Of a stretch of DNA of 64,000 nt, positions 35,076 to 49,000 are shown one piece after another. The first letter of the stretch is position 1. The number at the start of each line of letters is the position of its first letter. The translations under genes and the position numbers were made by a program. This DNA comes from Eopsaltria australis (taxonomy: Eukaryota > Chordata > Aves > Passeriformes > Petroicidae). The notes under the pieces are model-generated. The model saw only the letters and a program-made list of their open reading frames with translations. It was not told where the DNA came from and ran no database searches. Location: NCBI GenBank assembly GCA_034509425.1, contig JAVTVJ010000076.1, forward strand, positions 2,418,001 through 2,482,000, read 5' to 3'.

Positions 35076-38000
35076 CAATGACACCTAGCTTAAATGTCTG
35101 TGGCTTAGTTCTTCGGCTGTAGACTCTTTTTTGTCACAGCTATGAATTATTTGAGTTTGCTATTTTCTTGATGTCTATGGTCTTTATTCCCTTTCTTTTG
35201 TTTCTTGAGACAAGAATGTCGTTGTTCGATGGTCACTGCCACCTTTTCCTTCCTCCAGCTTTCACATCAATCAATTCCCTGGTTTTGTAATACACTGTAG
35301 AAGACTACTCCATCAACTTCCTCTCTCCAATTTATTTCAAGAACTAGATAGTCTATGTTTTGCTGTATTAGCTGGCATTTCCATTACTCCCAGCTTCTGA
35401 TAATTTTTCTCTTTGCTCTAATGAAACCTTTTTTCTTGATATTTCTGGCTTGGTAGTCTAAAGTATATTGAAAGACAAACTGTGGGACACATTAATGTAA
35501 TTAAATCTCTCTTCTCATCCTTATTCAGACCCTTTCAATCAGTCTATTCTCTATCTGCTGAACACAGAACGAGTATGTATGTCTTTTATAAAGAAAACTC
35601 TTCATATTTTTGTGGTTTATTCCTCTTGAGAGGTAATTTTCCATATTAATATTTTTAGCTATGTCAGTAATTGCACCATTTATAGCAGTTAAGTTGTAAT
35701 TTTTATTACGCATTATGCTTTTATTTCCTGTGGCTTATTCTCAATACATCTTCCATTGCTATATGGGCATAAAAAATATGGTCATCAAAGACATCATTTT
35801 GAGCCCTTATTTTGCTATTGACAATGGACTTGGACCTTAATTCTTGGATCAAATGTGCATGTGTGTCTCCTTGTACCACGTAGGTGCTTGGCAGGATAGT
35901 GAAAGGTAGAGAGATGCATATCACCTGCTTCAGTGTCTGTGATAAAACACCCTTTTGAAAGGCAAATAATGCAGTTAGACTATATGCAAATATAATGGCA
36001 ATGGCAGCTACAATAATTTCTAATTTAATAAAGTTTGTGATTTGTGGTTTAAAACAACCAATCAGAATGTACTTTTACTTGCTTACAGATTTTTCATTTG
36101 AAAGTGTGGATATTCAGCTCTAAGCCAATTTTCCATAAAGCTGCAAGGTGTCTAAACTCTTACATCAATGAATCTTGAACACCTGAGTTAGGAGGCTACT
36201 GGCTGCACTGAATACAAGAGGTATATTTACTTCTCAGAATGAGTGAGGTTAGATGGACTGAATGCCTCCCTGTTGAGCAGAGAAGTATTTGAAAATACTT
36301 ACTTGGAATCTACAGGCCCTTTTGATTCCAGTGGGATTTATACAAGTGAGTTACCTTTGAAAATCCCATTCTTAGTACAAAAACAGTACCATTGCCAATT
36401 TTCAGTACAAGATACATTATAAAATGTTGACATTGATATCATGAAGCGTGCAAGATCCAGAATGATCTTCTTTGTCTCTGTACTCTTAACGAAATAGTTT
36501 TTCCTTTTAGAAGACCAACCTTTTTATTTTAAAACTTTTAATAAATATCAATTTATTTAAAAATAGATTTGAAAAACCTAGAGAAATTTTCCTGTTCTAC
36601 AGATTCCTCTGACAGGTTAGAATTTCACTATGAACCAAGCCAAGATAATGAACAGATCTAATGGAGAATTTCTTGTCATATCTAAACCAAAAAGTTTTAG
36701 ATCTTTTATTCAGAGAATTTATTGTTATTGGTTTTAGTCAGTCTCTGAAATCACTGACAATCTATCTTTTTAAATTCATATTGGTTGAGAAAAATTGGAA
36801 TGTCTTTGGAGGTTGCAGTTAATAACTGGAGAAGGAGTTTCATCTCTATGAAAGAATAATTATTCTTCCAAGGAAATTAGGTATCCAGAGAAAGTGGTAT
36901 ACTTTGAGACCAATACAAATACAATTATAAGAACGCTTGGATTTACTTTACTTATTTTAACTGGCCAAAATTCAAACATTATCTGACAAACTAATAGAAC
37001 ACTTAGTATGAGCTTGAAAATAAAAATTCTGTCCCACAGTAATTTGGTAATTTGTGTGATTTTTATGACTTTATTTCATCTCAAATTAAGAGCTGTTGTT
37101 TTGGTTTTGTTCTTTTCTTACAGATCACTTCAGAAGATATTTCATTTGTACTCATCTATATTTTTTGACTTCCATAATATGTTCTGTAATAAATCCTCAA
37201 TGTCAGAATTATACAATTCAAAACTTTTTAATTATAACAAAGTGTGAAAATTTCTGTATGATTTTTAAATGTTTTTATTGCATGGACTCAGCATTTTCAG
37301 ATGGAAAATCATGCCTTTGCAAGATGTTTTGATCATATTTTTTTTATTTTGACAGGTTATTATGGGGAAGCTTTTTCTCTTATAGTGTTATAAAAACATT
37401 TCTATAATCAGATTGCTAACTAATTAGAGAGCCTGGTATACACACCAACATTCTGAAACTATCTATTCTCCTTCTGAAGAAACATATCTTTTATATTCTT
37501 TGAACAATATTCACAGGGAATAGGAATCTGTAAATAAAAAAAAATGTATCACCTGTTTCTTGGGTTTTTTTGGTTGCTTGGTTGGTTGATTTTGGTGGTT
37601 GTTTTTTTTATTTTTGAGGGGTAGCTTTTACAGATCACCTTTGGTCCTAACAGTTGAGATTCTTTCAGTGAGGAGCCAATCACAAAGAAGAAATCTATCC
37701 ATGATCATGTTAAGAAATTTTGTATTGTTTTTTAACAGTTAATCTCAGAGGATGCTGCTAGCACTTCTCCAGGAAGGCGGAATTAAGTCCAGGAGTATAA
37801 TGCCACTGAGCTTTGTGGAGCTGTGTGTCCTCATGCAGACCAGTACTCCTTTTATTATGCACTCTGATATAATCCCACAATTAAATTTTTCACTTTCACA
37901 GGAGGATATTTTGAGCTTCTTGTCTTATCTATTGAAATACCATCCAATCTTAATGGAAAAATCCCTGAAAGTGCAGGTTTTACCTCTCATTATTCTATAG

Positions 38001-38875
38001 CAAAGATATCTGGGTTGAGGGAGATTTAGCCCAGACAGACCAGACAGATGCAGTGTGTTATTTCTCAAAGTGCATCTCATTATAGCATAATCTGTTTGGA
38101 CAGTACAAGTGGGAATGGATGGTGTTTTAGGACTATTTCAAGCCTGTGTATAAGTATGTGTGAATAAGTATGATATTTAAAAGTATTAGAGCTGAAATGT
38201 CAGAAGCCTCCATTACTAGCACCTTGGGCAAGATAAAGAGGTAGATAAAGATAACTTGCCCTAGTATGAAGTCCAAAGAGGACCTTCTACAGCTCTGAAC
38301 CTGATTGCTTTCACCTCAGGGGCAGTCATCCCCTCCCTAGTGCAGCCATGTAGCTCTGTATTGCACCATTGCTATTCACAGACACAGTGCTTCTCCAGGG
38401 TTTTCAAGTTCTTGGAGGGAAGCTTGCCAGGCTTCCTCTGTGTGAACTTTGTTTGATCTGCCTGCATCTTTGTTTGACTTCGTTTAGCCTTGACATCAAT
38501 TCATTTTGTTGACCAGGTGTAAATGGCTAAGTTGCATCACTTCCTTATCTTTCTATGATATCCCCTGACTTTTAGGTAGATAGCAGGACTAAAATGTAAA
38601 TAAATATTTCACGTAAAGTGAAATACTTATGGCCTTAACACAACAATGTTTTGTAGAGAAACACAAGCCTTAAGAAGTGGAGACAGTGTGTGTCTTGCAG
38701 AGAAGTACTGGCATGGGATTATGAGAGATGGGCACAGGCTGACACTGTAAACAACTCAGTAATGGTAGTTAATAAACTCAGACCTACAGCTAAAAAAACC
38801 AGACTTAAGGGATAAGAAAAAGTACAAACATATAGTAACTCACATGTAAAAGTGCAAAATTATGTAAATTAAACA
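35076..38875. other. Unique AT-rich DNA, no gene seen
   Basis: About 3.8 kb of strongly AT-rich sequence. Around 37520-37620 it becomes low-complexity (T/G-rich ggttgcttggttggttg and T runs). Frames at 37008-37332 and 37752-38000 have no recognised domain. Confidence 0.6.
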
Positions 38876-39165
38876 ATCACAGAAGAACAGAATCATTTCA
38901 ATTGGAAAAGACCTCTGAGGTCATCAAGTACAACCTTTGACTGACTACAACCTTGTCGAATAGAACCTGGCACTGAGTGCCACATCCAGCTGTTTGTTGG
39001 AGACCTCTAGAGATGGTGACTCCACCACCTGGGCAGTCCATTCCAGTGCTCGGCAACTATTTCATGAAGAAATTCTTCCTGATGTCCAACATGAACTTTT
39101 CCTGGTGCAGCTTCAGGCTATGATCTCTTGACCTGTCACTAGTTGTCTGGGAGAAGAGGCACCCT
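38876..39165 (-). mobile_element. CR1 LINE fragment, 3' end
   Basis: Minus-strand CR1: the left edge 'acagaatcatttcaattgg' is the reverse of the 3' end, followed by 'aaaagacctctgaggtcatc', 'gtgactccaccacctgggc', 'gaagaaattcttcctgat', and 'cctgtcactagttg...gggagaagagg' at the 5' truncation. It belongs to the subfamily with 'ggactcgatgatctta...' 3' ends rather than that of the 31.7-kb copy. No coding remnant is present. Confidence 0.9.
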
Positions 39166-39703
39166 TTTTTCTTCAGGAAAAAAACCCCTAAGAGTATTTG
39201 TTACAGTTTAAATATTAATATTGCCATTACTGAGGCTTCTAACTAGTTTACTATGTGTTCTTTGTTTTTCTGTGTAAACTATATCTAGACTAATAATGAT
39301 TCTTGAATGAGAGTGTTAAGACTTCATTATATTACGAATAAAATTTTGCCTTTAGGTGTGTTTCTGTTTGCCATGTTTCTTTTGCCATGAAGATTTTGAG
39401 CATAACAGAAGGAGACTTCTCTGAGGTCAGTATGTGTATTAGAGCATTATTTTTGCCATAGATTTCCAGACTCTTTGCTTCTGATAGTACATAAATTTCA
39501 CTTTACTGACACACTGCAGCTCTGACTTGGTTTTTAGCTGTGATTTATCCCACTAATATACTGGCAGAAATACTCCTTTATTTTAGCTTATTTTTATAGA
39601 CATTTTTATAACCAATCTCTTTAATAATTCAGATCAATTCCTTATCCTATTTCTAGGATGTTGAGAAAATAAGAAAAAAGCATTTATATTGTAAACATGA
39701 TTG
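39166..39703. other. Unique DNA between two converging CR1 pieces
   Basis: About 540 bases of AT-rich sequence, with no repeat and no frame of interest. Confidence 0.6.
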
Positions 39704-39873
39704 GGGACAGGAACAGATTGCCTGCAGATATTGTGGAGTTACCACCCTGGCGATATTCAAAATCTAAATGGCCATGACCCTACACAACTTGTTCTACTTA
39801 ACCTTACTCTAGATAGGGGGTGTTGGACAAGGCGACCTTCAGAGGTGTGTTTTTACCTCAGTTCTCTGTGATT
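39704..39873 (+). mobile_element. CR1 LINE fragment, 3' end, decayed
   Basis: Sense CR1 tail with the landmarks 'gaacagattgcc', 'attgtggagtta', 'gatattcaaaat', 'gggggtgttggacaaggcgacc', 'cagaggt' and a terminal 'tctgtgatt'. It is clearly more diverged than the 15.4-kb copy of the same general type, so probably older. Preserved 3' end with 5' truncation is the usual CR1 form. Confidence 0.8.
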
Positions 39874-42083
39874 TTTTAATTTTGACTGGTGCTGCAAGGA
39901 ATTCCACAGTAATCTGTCAGAATTCTGCTTCCTTGCTGGCTATTTACAGGCAGTGTAAACACAGTCCTTGGCTGAGCCATGCCAAATGGTTTCATTTTAT
40001 TCCCCTAGGGAACAAGATTTGCAAAGTATAAGACTCCTAACAGTCTCTGGCTTTGGTCAGATTACTCAGAACCTTGATGGTTACCAACAGGTCAAACTGG
40101 CAGATGACTGCGTTCTTATTTTATTTGAGATATGACTCTGGTCATTTGAGAAGTCTTTGTTCCTTAGAACAAAGTTTCTTAGAAATGTTAAGAATTATGC
40201 CATGAATTTTCTACGTAGGACCTAGTAAAAGAGACACAGGGAATATATTATTTAGGGAATTTGAGGGATTTTTATCAATAGAAGTTATTAGGAACAGGTA
40301 ACAGAGGTGTAAATAGTTCTGATGGAACTTGGTACTAGACTAGTAACCTCTCGAGACCATTTTCTGCCATTTTTGCAATTTGTCCACACAGGGAAGCTGA
40401 AGTATAGCCTATGGCTATATACCTGAGGGCAAAATATGTCAGACCTGTACAAGTGCAGTTTTATTTTCCTGCAGGACTAGCCTCAGCTAGAATCACTGAC
40501 ATAAGGTACAGGCAATTGATTACGTCTTCTCAGTTCCATCATCAGCCATTACTGACCCAGTCCTGGTCTCACTGACAGGGGTAAAAAAAAGTAGCAAATC
40601 TAGTGTTCAAGCAGTATAATATTTTGACTTCTCTTATGTAGAACACTTAAAAAATTATTTTGAGGAATTTTACACCTGTATAGCTGCTGCTGACTTCAGT
40701 AGGTTGATTGATTGATTGATTATTTGATTTCTGCTAACGATTTTGCTCCTACATACTTACAAGAAGAAATGATAAGAAGTCTGAATTGTTAAGAAGCAGG
40801 TTTAGTCTTTTCAATAGTAGAAAAGTGTCTGTATCTCAAGGAGGCTGAGATCTCAAGCAGACTGAGTAGTGTCAGTCTTAAAGGCCATTAGTGGCAGGAA
40901 ACCTGGATAGTCTCCTCCACATTGGAAAGCCAGCAATAGTTATGGGCAGAAAAAGTAGCTATGAACTTCTGTTACATGCCTTGGATTTAAGTGGTGGAAA
41001 CAAAACTTAGCAGCCTTTCTTTTCTATTTTATTCTGTATAACAGACAGGAGGAATCATGGCAGCACTGAGGATAGGGTACTGTGAGAACTGGTGATCAGG
41101 AACTTGGATTGCCTAAAGCTTCATTTCGTGTAACTGATGGCCATGTCTTTTTGATGGATATCATGGAGACATATGTTAACATGGGACTTGTCAAAATGTT
41201 AGAGAGCTCTTTGGACTTCAGTAAATATATAGATTGCCAACTGTTAGAAGAAAAGTAGTAAAAGCACTTAGTTTGGCTGTGGAATACACTATGCCAGGAG
41301 CTCAGTGAGCCAAAGCTTAGAGCTGGCTGTAGGAAGCAGAGGATTTATGGATGGTTGTAATATTTGTGTCCATGCTAAATACCCAGCAGCAAGCACATAA
41401 AAAGGTGGAGTACCAAAAACCAACTTGCCTGAGTCCTAAAAGCTAAGGGAGGCCACACAAGGGTAAGTTATGGAGGCTGTTCTTTCACATCATCTTCAGG
41501 AGCTATGCCAGCTTCTCCAAGGCAAAGTTCACACTATTTTTAAATGCCATCTAAATTTCCTGTGGTCTATGAAGAGGGAGAAATCCATTTGAAGGGTTAG
41601 TTCATAGAGGAGTTTGTATTAACATTCTCTCTGGAGAGGGCAATGGTCTTTAACAATGGGGGAATATAAAACTCAGCAAGACTGAACTGCTAAGTTAGAA
41701 ACCCTGAAGGCAGGCAGTGTGAAAGCCCCACATTCCAGCTCCTAGGAAATACATCATTACCTTTTGATTGCCGTTTCTATTGACTGCTAGTGTGATATAT
41801 AAATCTTCTGTAATGTTAACAATAAGAGAGCAGTAGCAGAAACAAACTGTGTGTTTCACAGAGATACATCTCTGGCTCCTGGAATCTGTCATTCCCCTAC
41901 TGTGTCAAGGCTTTGTCCAAAAAACTTTGGAGCCAATGGACACAGAGTCTCCAACAGGCTTCAGTCAGTCTTATGAAATGCAGCACACCTTAGTGTCTGT
42001 AAAAGCAAGTACCTATTAAAAAGAAAGCAATAAAGAAGCAGTTTTGGGGGAATCAGAGCTAATGAATCTTGATTGCCCTTGAA
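39874..42083. other. Unique DNA with a short (GATT)n
   Basis: About 2.2 kb with no gene seen. A short, imperfect GATT microsatellite lies at about 40703-40731. The frame 41695-41892 minus has no recognised domain. Confidence 0.6.
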
Positions 42084-42212
42084 TTTTCTGTTTGTGAGTT
42101 GTGTCTGAAGCAACCCATAATTGTAGTATTTGGTAGTGTTTTCCCCTGTGTGCATCTTCTTGTGCTTTGCAAAGATGTGAAACTTCCTTTCATCTGAGCA
42201 CTTAAAAGTCAA
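42084..42212 (-). pseudogene. Possible decayed C2H2 zinc-finger relic
   Basis: The minus-strand translation of this stretch contains FKCSDERKF, then HKKMHTGE, then KYYNYG and QTQLTN. HxxxHTGE is the hallmark junction between tandem C2H2 zinc fingers. The KYYNYG block sits where the next finger should read KCxxCG, and both cysteines would be tyrosines, a G-to-A change in each codon. However, the second cysteine of the first finger is missing, and both fingers would be about three residues short between the phenylalanine and the histidine. No further fingers are visible on either side. It could be a fragment of a zinc-finger pseudogene or a chance match. Confidence 0.35.
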
Positions 42213-43054
42213 AAAAGTACAATAATTTAATTATTTTAAACACTATTTGCCACATTTAAACAATACATTGGCATGTGACAAGAGAAGGACACAGCAATGA
42301 AAGTAAATAGTAATGTGATTGTGTGAGCCTTTTTTCTTAAACTGAGCTAAACTGTTTTGTCTCCTTTGCAATTGCACTTACAATGGACTGGGTAAGGGCT
42401 GGGATAGTAAGAAGCTATCCAAATCAGCATGGTGGTTTTTAATAGCCTGCAAATGTGAGGAAAGAAATGTGCTGTTTGAAATCCCTCCAGGTGAGTCTGA
42501 TTTATACTTTTTTCTTACTAAGCCATGCCAGTGTTCTGCTAAATGATTAAAACTAGCTACAATTTTCAAAAGGTCTTCTGCTGTTGCTGTTTTGATTACC
42601 TGTATTGATATACCAGTCTTAATATCTCCCAGTACAGATAGATTCTTCCTTCATGACTGCTGCAGACTTGTAATAGTTCAAAGTTTTGAATTCACTAGGT
42701 TAGTGTAGCTCAAAACCTTCACAGATGCCAGCAATGATATTTTAGATTTAAACAATAAAAGCACCCAGCAAAAACCTCCAAGCTTCAATTCAGCTTACAA
42801 TAAGACACTAAAACAATCCCATAGCAATAAATATTCAGTTGAATGGAATATGTTAACTCAGCTGTCCAGCAATATTCTATAATCACATAAAGATAAGACA
42901 TTAAGTTAACCAGGCATTAATTTCAACCTGTTTTCCATTCATAGTCTCCCTTCAGACTAGGTCAAATGTGTGGCTGACCACTCATCACAGAGGTCATGAA
43001 ATGATGTTTTATCCCAAGGAGAAAAATGAGTTTGAGTAATGAGAATTCCTCAGT
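42213..43054. other. Unique DNA, no gene seen
   Basis: About 840 bases of AT-rich sequence. The minus frame 42378-42569 has no recognised domain and no zinc-finger signature. Confidence 0.6.
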
Positions 43055-43086
43055 CCCCATTCCCCCCCTCCCCTACCCCCCCTCCC
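43055..43086 (-). other. Strong G-quadruplex / i-motif sequence
   Basis: Five C runs on the plus strand (43055-43058, 43062-43068, 43070-43073, 43076-43082, 43084-43086) are separated by 3, 1, 2 and 1 bases. The minus strand therefore has five G runs with very short loops, the arrangement known to give the most stable G-quadruplexes. The plus strand could form an i-motif. The flanking sequence is AT-rich and has no gene. Confidence 0.8.
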
Positions 43087-46000
43087 TTTTTATCTAAGAA
43101 GCTTCAACTTAAGCACATCCTAGAAAATCTTCATGGCCTATAATTGCATGAATTTAAGGGATATTAAAAAATACCTTTCTACAGAAGTAATTGATGCAAA
43201 TTACTGGGAATTTTCAAGGGATCAGAAAAGACAAACATTAAGCAGGAAATAAAACATGGAGGTGAATATCTCTCCATCATTACACTGGCATGACTTAGAT
43301 GTTACCTAAGATTATAATATTTCAGATATTTTCACATTAGTTCATCCCCCCAACCCTCAAACATGAGTGATCCATTAGGATCTGAAAGGACTGACCAACA
43401 TTTTCTAGGAAAAAATGAAACTTCCTTGGATAACATTTGATCAAGATCTGAAGACTCATGCTTGGGGAGCGTAAGTTTTTTCTAAATAGTAAATGTGAAA
43501 TTTATGTGGTTCCAAGTCTTCTCCCTAGATGCACACCCACCCAGAGTCAGAAGGGAAAATCCCTTTGCCTGCTCTGGGATTATGAAAAGGAAAAACATCC
43601 AGAGAGATTTCTCCTCTCGAAAGATATCATGTGAGTTGAGGAAGATCTCAGTGCTAAATATCACTGCAAATTCAGAGATATGGAAGCTGGTCCAATTCCT
43701 CTTCTGAGTAAATTTGACTTTTTCCTAGACGTTTATTTTATGTTATCTTGCATAAATTTGCTTGAGATACATTCAGTTTGGAGCTGAGCTTCTGAAGCAG
43801 GTAGTTGCCTGCCTTTTGTGACAGCAAATCAGCTGTATATTCTCTTAATATCTTTAAGTACTATATAATGGAAAGTTGGGAATACCTTTGGTATCCCGAA
43901 TAAACTCTAGCAGAAACCCTCGTGCACCTTGACTTGCTGCTTCCCCTAAATGGTTTTATACCTACACCTGCCACTAGCAGAAACACCCTCAAGTCCTCTG
44001 CTTCTACCTATCTAGTATCTATAGATAATTTAGTCATCTTTTATTTAAGTATCTCTTTCTGGCATTACCTTGTGTGGGAAAAATGTCTACGAAGCAGTTA
44101 GATCCAGCTGCTGGATAAAATTTTACATAGGAAAATAATACATCACTATTCTTTTCCAGTAATAATAAAAAATGAATACTTGAAACCAAAAAGGACCTCT
44201 CATGATATGTTTTTAGAAGATGGTGATGCAGAACCATAAGCCATATGTCCCAGTGACAAGGATGCCCTCAAGGTTTACCCTGAGTTTTTCAAAAAGGCAG
44301 CAGTTTACACCATGATTAAAATAGTCTGTTTGCCTGGAACATCCATTTAAGCAGGGCAATATCTATTTCTGCCTCCGAAAGTGATTTCTAGCATGAGCCT
44401 TTTGTAATTTCTATTAATATTACAGAATGGAGAAGATTGATGCTGATTCACTCACTAGCTCAGTTAATTTTTCTTCAAGTATGGATTCCTATTAGTAATG
44501 TACCCATGTAATGTAATAAAACTTGCTCGTTCCATTTGCAATCAGGTCTCAGTGCGTATATTTTTCCTGGTGTCTCCCCTTTAATAATAATTGTCAGAAG
44601 AAATGGAGGACATAAATGAATACTGGTTGATTCACTGGCCCCCTGATAATTCTATCCATTGTGATACAGAAAATACTGAAAGTTCAAGAGCAATATTTAC
44701 TGTAAGAGAGGTGTGCACTCATTGATATTGTAGGTTCCAGTTTTGATTTTGAAACTGTAGAAAAGGATAAGTAAGAAAGAAAGCTAAAAAATGCTCTTTT
44801 ACTGCCTTATAGTTTTACTTCTGTCAGCTCTGTCCATGTCTCTTGCTTGCTGTGCTGAATTCCATCTGTGTCCTCCAGTTGTTTAGATACTTTAATCTGA
44901 TATTTTCTGTGATAAATAATGCATATACATACATATGTATATGTGTGTGTTACATACATATGAATATGTGATATATACGTGTTATTTATTATTTAACATA
45001 ATCCCTCCAAAATGTGCTACTTTTCTATTACCATGTCTTCCCTTTTCTGAAAATCATTGTTCCTGTGCTCTTCTCTGTTATTTATGGCAAAGAGCAATGT
45101 AAAGTCAATGTCTATAGTCTACTTCATGGGGCAAAATGAAAACAGAGGGTCATAGATGCTCCTTTGTTATTGACGTGGCAAACATTGAGCTCTTGCCACT
45201 GTATCATTTTGCCCCTTTGGATTTAACAACCACCTTATCTCTACTGAAAGATTCATTCCAATATGTTTACGGCTACAGATGCCAAATTTTCTGGTCTATT
45301 ACTCTCATCTCTTCCTACTTTAACATTGGCACCACACTTAGGTTTCCTCTGGTCTTTTGGTGACATCTCTGATTTTAATGAGTTTTTATCTATGCCAAGG
45401 AATATGTTGACTCCCAGTTTTGCATCCCATGGTGAATCCCATCAGGCCTGGCAGATGCTGATTTGATGTTTGCTTGTTCCACTAATAAGCCTTGTAGTTT
45501 GGATGTGATCCTGGCCTTCTATTCCCAAAGCAGTAGTTGCCTTCTGCTCTGTCTGATCTGTTTTGCTAATGTAGCTTGTGAGTAGCACAAACCAAAAGAG
45601 TGGTGATTTCCCCTTCAGGGGACGTAATAGATTCATCAAGCCATTTCTCTGTGCTCAGCAGTGTTTGATAGATACATCTGTTCAATAAATCATATATCCA
45701 GGACTCTCAGTAGGACAGAGACATTTTTTCGTGGAAACATGACATTTAATTACCTTAACATGTCTAATTCCAGTTTGTATTATCAGCATTAAAAAATGTA
45801 TCACCTTAAAAACTGAATCTCAGTGCCTGACTCTCTTACCACTGACAAAAGCAGACCTCTTGCTTTGGATGTGTTTTAATGTGATTTTGCTGAATACAGG
45901 AAAAATGCAAGAGCATTATCAAATTAACAAAAGGGTAGTTTGAAAGGACACCCTTCCCCAGCTGAAATGTGATTATCAGTCATGGGTGTGCAGCTGACCC

Positions 46001-49000
46001 ACCACAATGTGCACCAGAGAGAGATTAACTTAAACCAGTGAATGTGGAAGGCTGATTTGCTGCTGTTAGAGGCATCTGTGAGAGCCCCAGGAGGTATTTC
46101 CTTCACGGCTCTGCATCCCATGGCCTTTCCAGGTCAATAGAAAGCCCTGGTGGATATTCTACCTCTAAATGAATAAGCTCATAATGGTATCTGCAGAGCC
46201 ATGGTGGCATCCCAGGAACTTTCATATCCTTGTCTAATAGCTTAAACAAGTTTTATTTTCCTGCTGGGAAGAGTAGAGATTCCCTTCCTGCGTCCTCGCA
46301 AATAATGCTGTTACCTTCATTGTAACCTTTGGCTGCTGTGGTCCTCAAGACAAGGATGAAACAACTGATGGAAAAATCACATTACTCTGGAAAACTTTCA
46401 AATCATAGGAAATGCATGGTGTGTGGTCACCACTGGGAATTGGCCATTCCACCATATGGTGTAAATGCAGTCCATGAGATGTGGGTACTGGGACCTGGGA
46501 GCAGCTACCCTTGTGCAGAACAACTATTCCTCTTCTGCAGGAACTTGGTGGAATGAAAAGCCATGGCACCTTTCTTCCCAGAGACTGTGGCCCATGGGAA
46601 CAATTGGCTAAACAGTCTTACTGGTGTTTCACATGTTTGTTCCACAGTGACCAATATAGCCCTTTATTCTTGACTCCTCTCTAGCACTTCTCTTGGCTAA
46701 ATAATTCAATTGATTTAACCTTTCAGTTTGTGGCCATCTAGGAGGTATAAAAAAATCTTGTCTTTCCTGGTCATGTATCAGTCTTAAAGAAATTACTAAT
46801 AAAAATTACTAGTAAAATAGGATGAAAGACATCTATTTTTCACAGATTATTCCTCACTGGTTGCTGGATTGCAACAAAAATTCCCCTAAAGAAGAGGTAA
46901 TATTCTTCCTTCTGCTCCTGCATGATCTGTCTAGTCTTCAGTCAGATTGTGGGGAAATAAACTACACTAATAACCCAGTTTCTCAACCTCAAGCACACAC
47001 AGTGACTGTATGCCTCATTCTGCCTTTTGTATTCATTGGTCAGTGTAGTTCAGCTGTGCTCAGTGTATTGTTGGCTATTTCTGCTCAAATGGGGCAAATA
47101 ATCATCTACTGATTGTAACAGTAACATGGCTGCTCTTTAGTTTATCAAGATCTGTGCCATAGTAATACAGGAGCCAGTATAAGGTATCTGCTTCTACAGT
47201 TCGCCATATTTAATGGTGTACTCTTCTTTTTGTACAAACTTTTAAGCATATTTTTAAGAAAGGATTTTGTTGAAAATTGAGTTATCACAGACTTTCTGCA
47301 AAGCATTGACCTGATTTCAGAATGACCTATGGAAATGCTGTCTTACAATAACCACAGAATTTGTGCTTACATGTTCTTCAGATAAATGGTTTAATAACTA
47401 TAGCAGGAAGCTCCTATCAAGGCTCATATTCTAATCTAGAGTTATGAAGCTGTCAGTACTAGAATTTTTTCACTATTGCCTTTATCTTAGTTGGTTTTAG
47501 CATACAAAAAAACAATAAATATATTTATATTATGTTTTTATTTTAATAGTATACGAATGTATTAGTTTAAGAGAAACAGTGTTCTAAAGTGGTAGTGAGG
47601 GCAATTGCTGATCAAATGGAGATATCAGTGGAATCCGTGTTTTTTCACTTCTGAACTGCAACATCATGGCCTCGATCAACAACTTTGACATGCTGCTTGG
47701 AAAGGGTTGCCTGAGAGATGATGGGGTGGAATCTCCCTTACAGTTCCAAAGGTATTCAGCAGCAATATTTCTAAATACAAAATTTCAAGTGACTACACGT
47801 AGGTTTCTTTCATTAAAAATAATATTTTCCATGGAAAGTAAATACAAATATTTTGTTTTCCTAAGTATTAAGGGTCAAAAAGAAATAATTTGGGAGGAAA
47901 ATTTGTTACACAGTGTCAGGGATTCTCTGTAAACTGAATTGTCCAACAGGTGCAATAGATTGTTTCTAATAGATGTCGTATTAATACAGTTAATTTGAAT
48001 ACAGGATTTGGTATTGGGGAGTTTTTAAGGGATGGCTTGTTATACCCTGACTCTGAACTTGGACTGCTATTGTGTATATGAATGGACTCAATCTAACTTA
48101 GTTCTGCCACTTTTAAGATTTTATCAATTGGGGCTGTGTCTGCCCATTCATTGCAGACTTTGCTAATTAGCTTGCAAGATGTGTTAGGTCAAGTTATGCA
48201 ATAGATCCATAACTTCTGAACTAGAGCTGAATTATATCTGGTTGACTCAGAAAGTGAGCCACAGGATGATGGGGTTCATCTATTGTTGCCTAGGATGAAT
48301 CAGGCAGACGTTGTGTGAATATCTTGTGTAAAATGGAAGAACAAAAAAGACCTTGCAAAAACTGTGAGAATGAGCATGGGCTTGTTTAAGTAAATTTAAG
48401 AGCTGTTCCTCTGATTGTCTCAAATATTTGAATAAGAGGGCATCTAACAAAATTAAAATGGAGAACAGTCAAAACTCATAAAATACAAAATTATCTACAA
48501 TTATAATTATCTACAAAATGTACAATTAGCCTGAAGAACTCATTGCCACAGGAAATTACACATCTCCACTATAGAAGAAGGGGTGTACTAGGGTTGCAAT
48601 AACATACAGAGTTATTCTAATTAACAGTACAGCTAACATAATTAACATTCCAAGCTACAAGGCTAAAGCCAGTTACTAATACTAATAAGGGGAATATGCT
48701 ATCTAACATGAAGGGTGCTTTATTCTACCACTGCCTTAAAAGTTTAATTTTTGCTCATGTATCTGCTGCTGATATAGAAGACAAGATATTAGACAAATCT
48801 TACACCTGATTAAAAGGGCAAACCCCGTGTTCATGTAATAAAATCTCTGAAAAGCAAGAAAAAGCCCACCCAAGCTAATTTAGCACTTGATGCCTCATTC
48901 TCCATTTTCAGTTAAACAGCAAGAACAGAAATAAGTAATTTTTTAAGATCAGTTGTCAAAACTGGAGAACCTTGTTTCACTTTTGAACATTTACTTGGAG

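Noticed and set aside
46329..46684. Frames with Cys/His residues (CMVCGHH)
   Set aside because: Spacing does not fit a zinc-binding domain, and an opposite-strand frame of the same size overlaps.
47690..47760. Resemblance to a CR1 block (ggttgcctgagagatgatgg ... ggtattca)
   Set aside because: No CR1 3' tail follows, although CR1 insertions normally keep their 3' end; similarity is too short and diverged.
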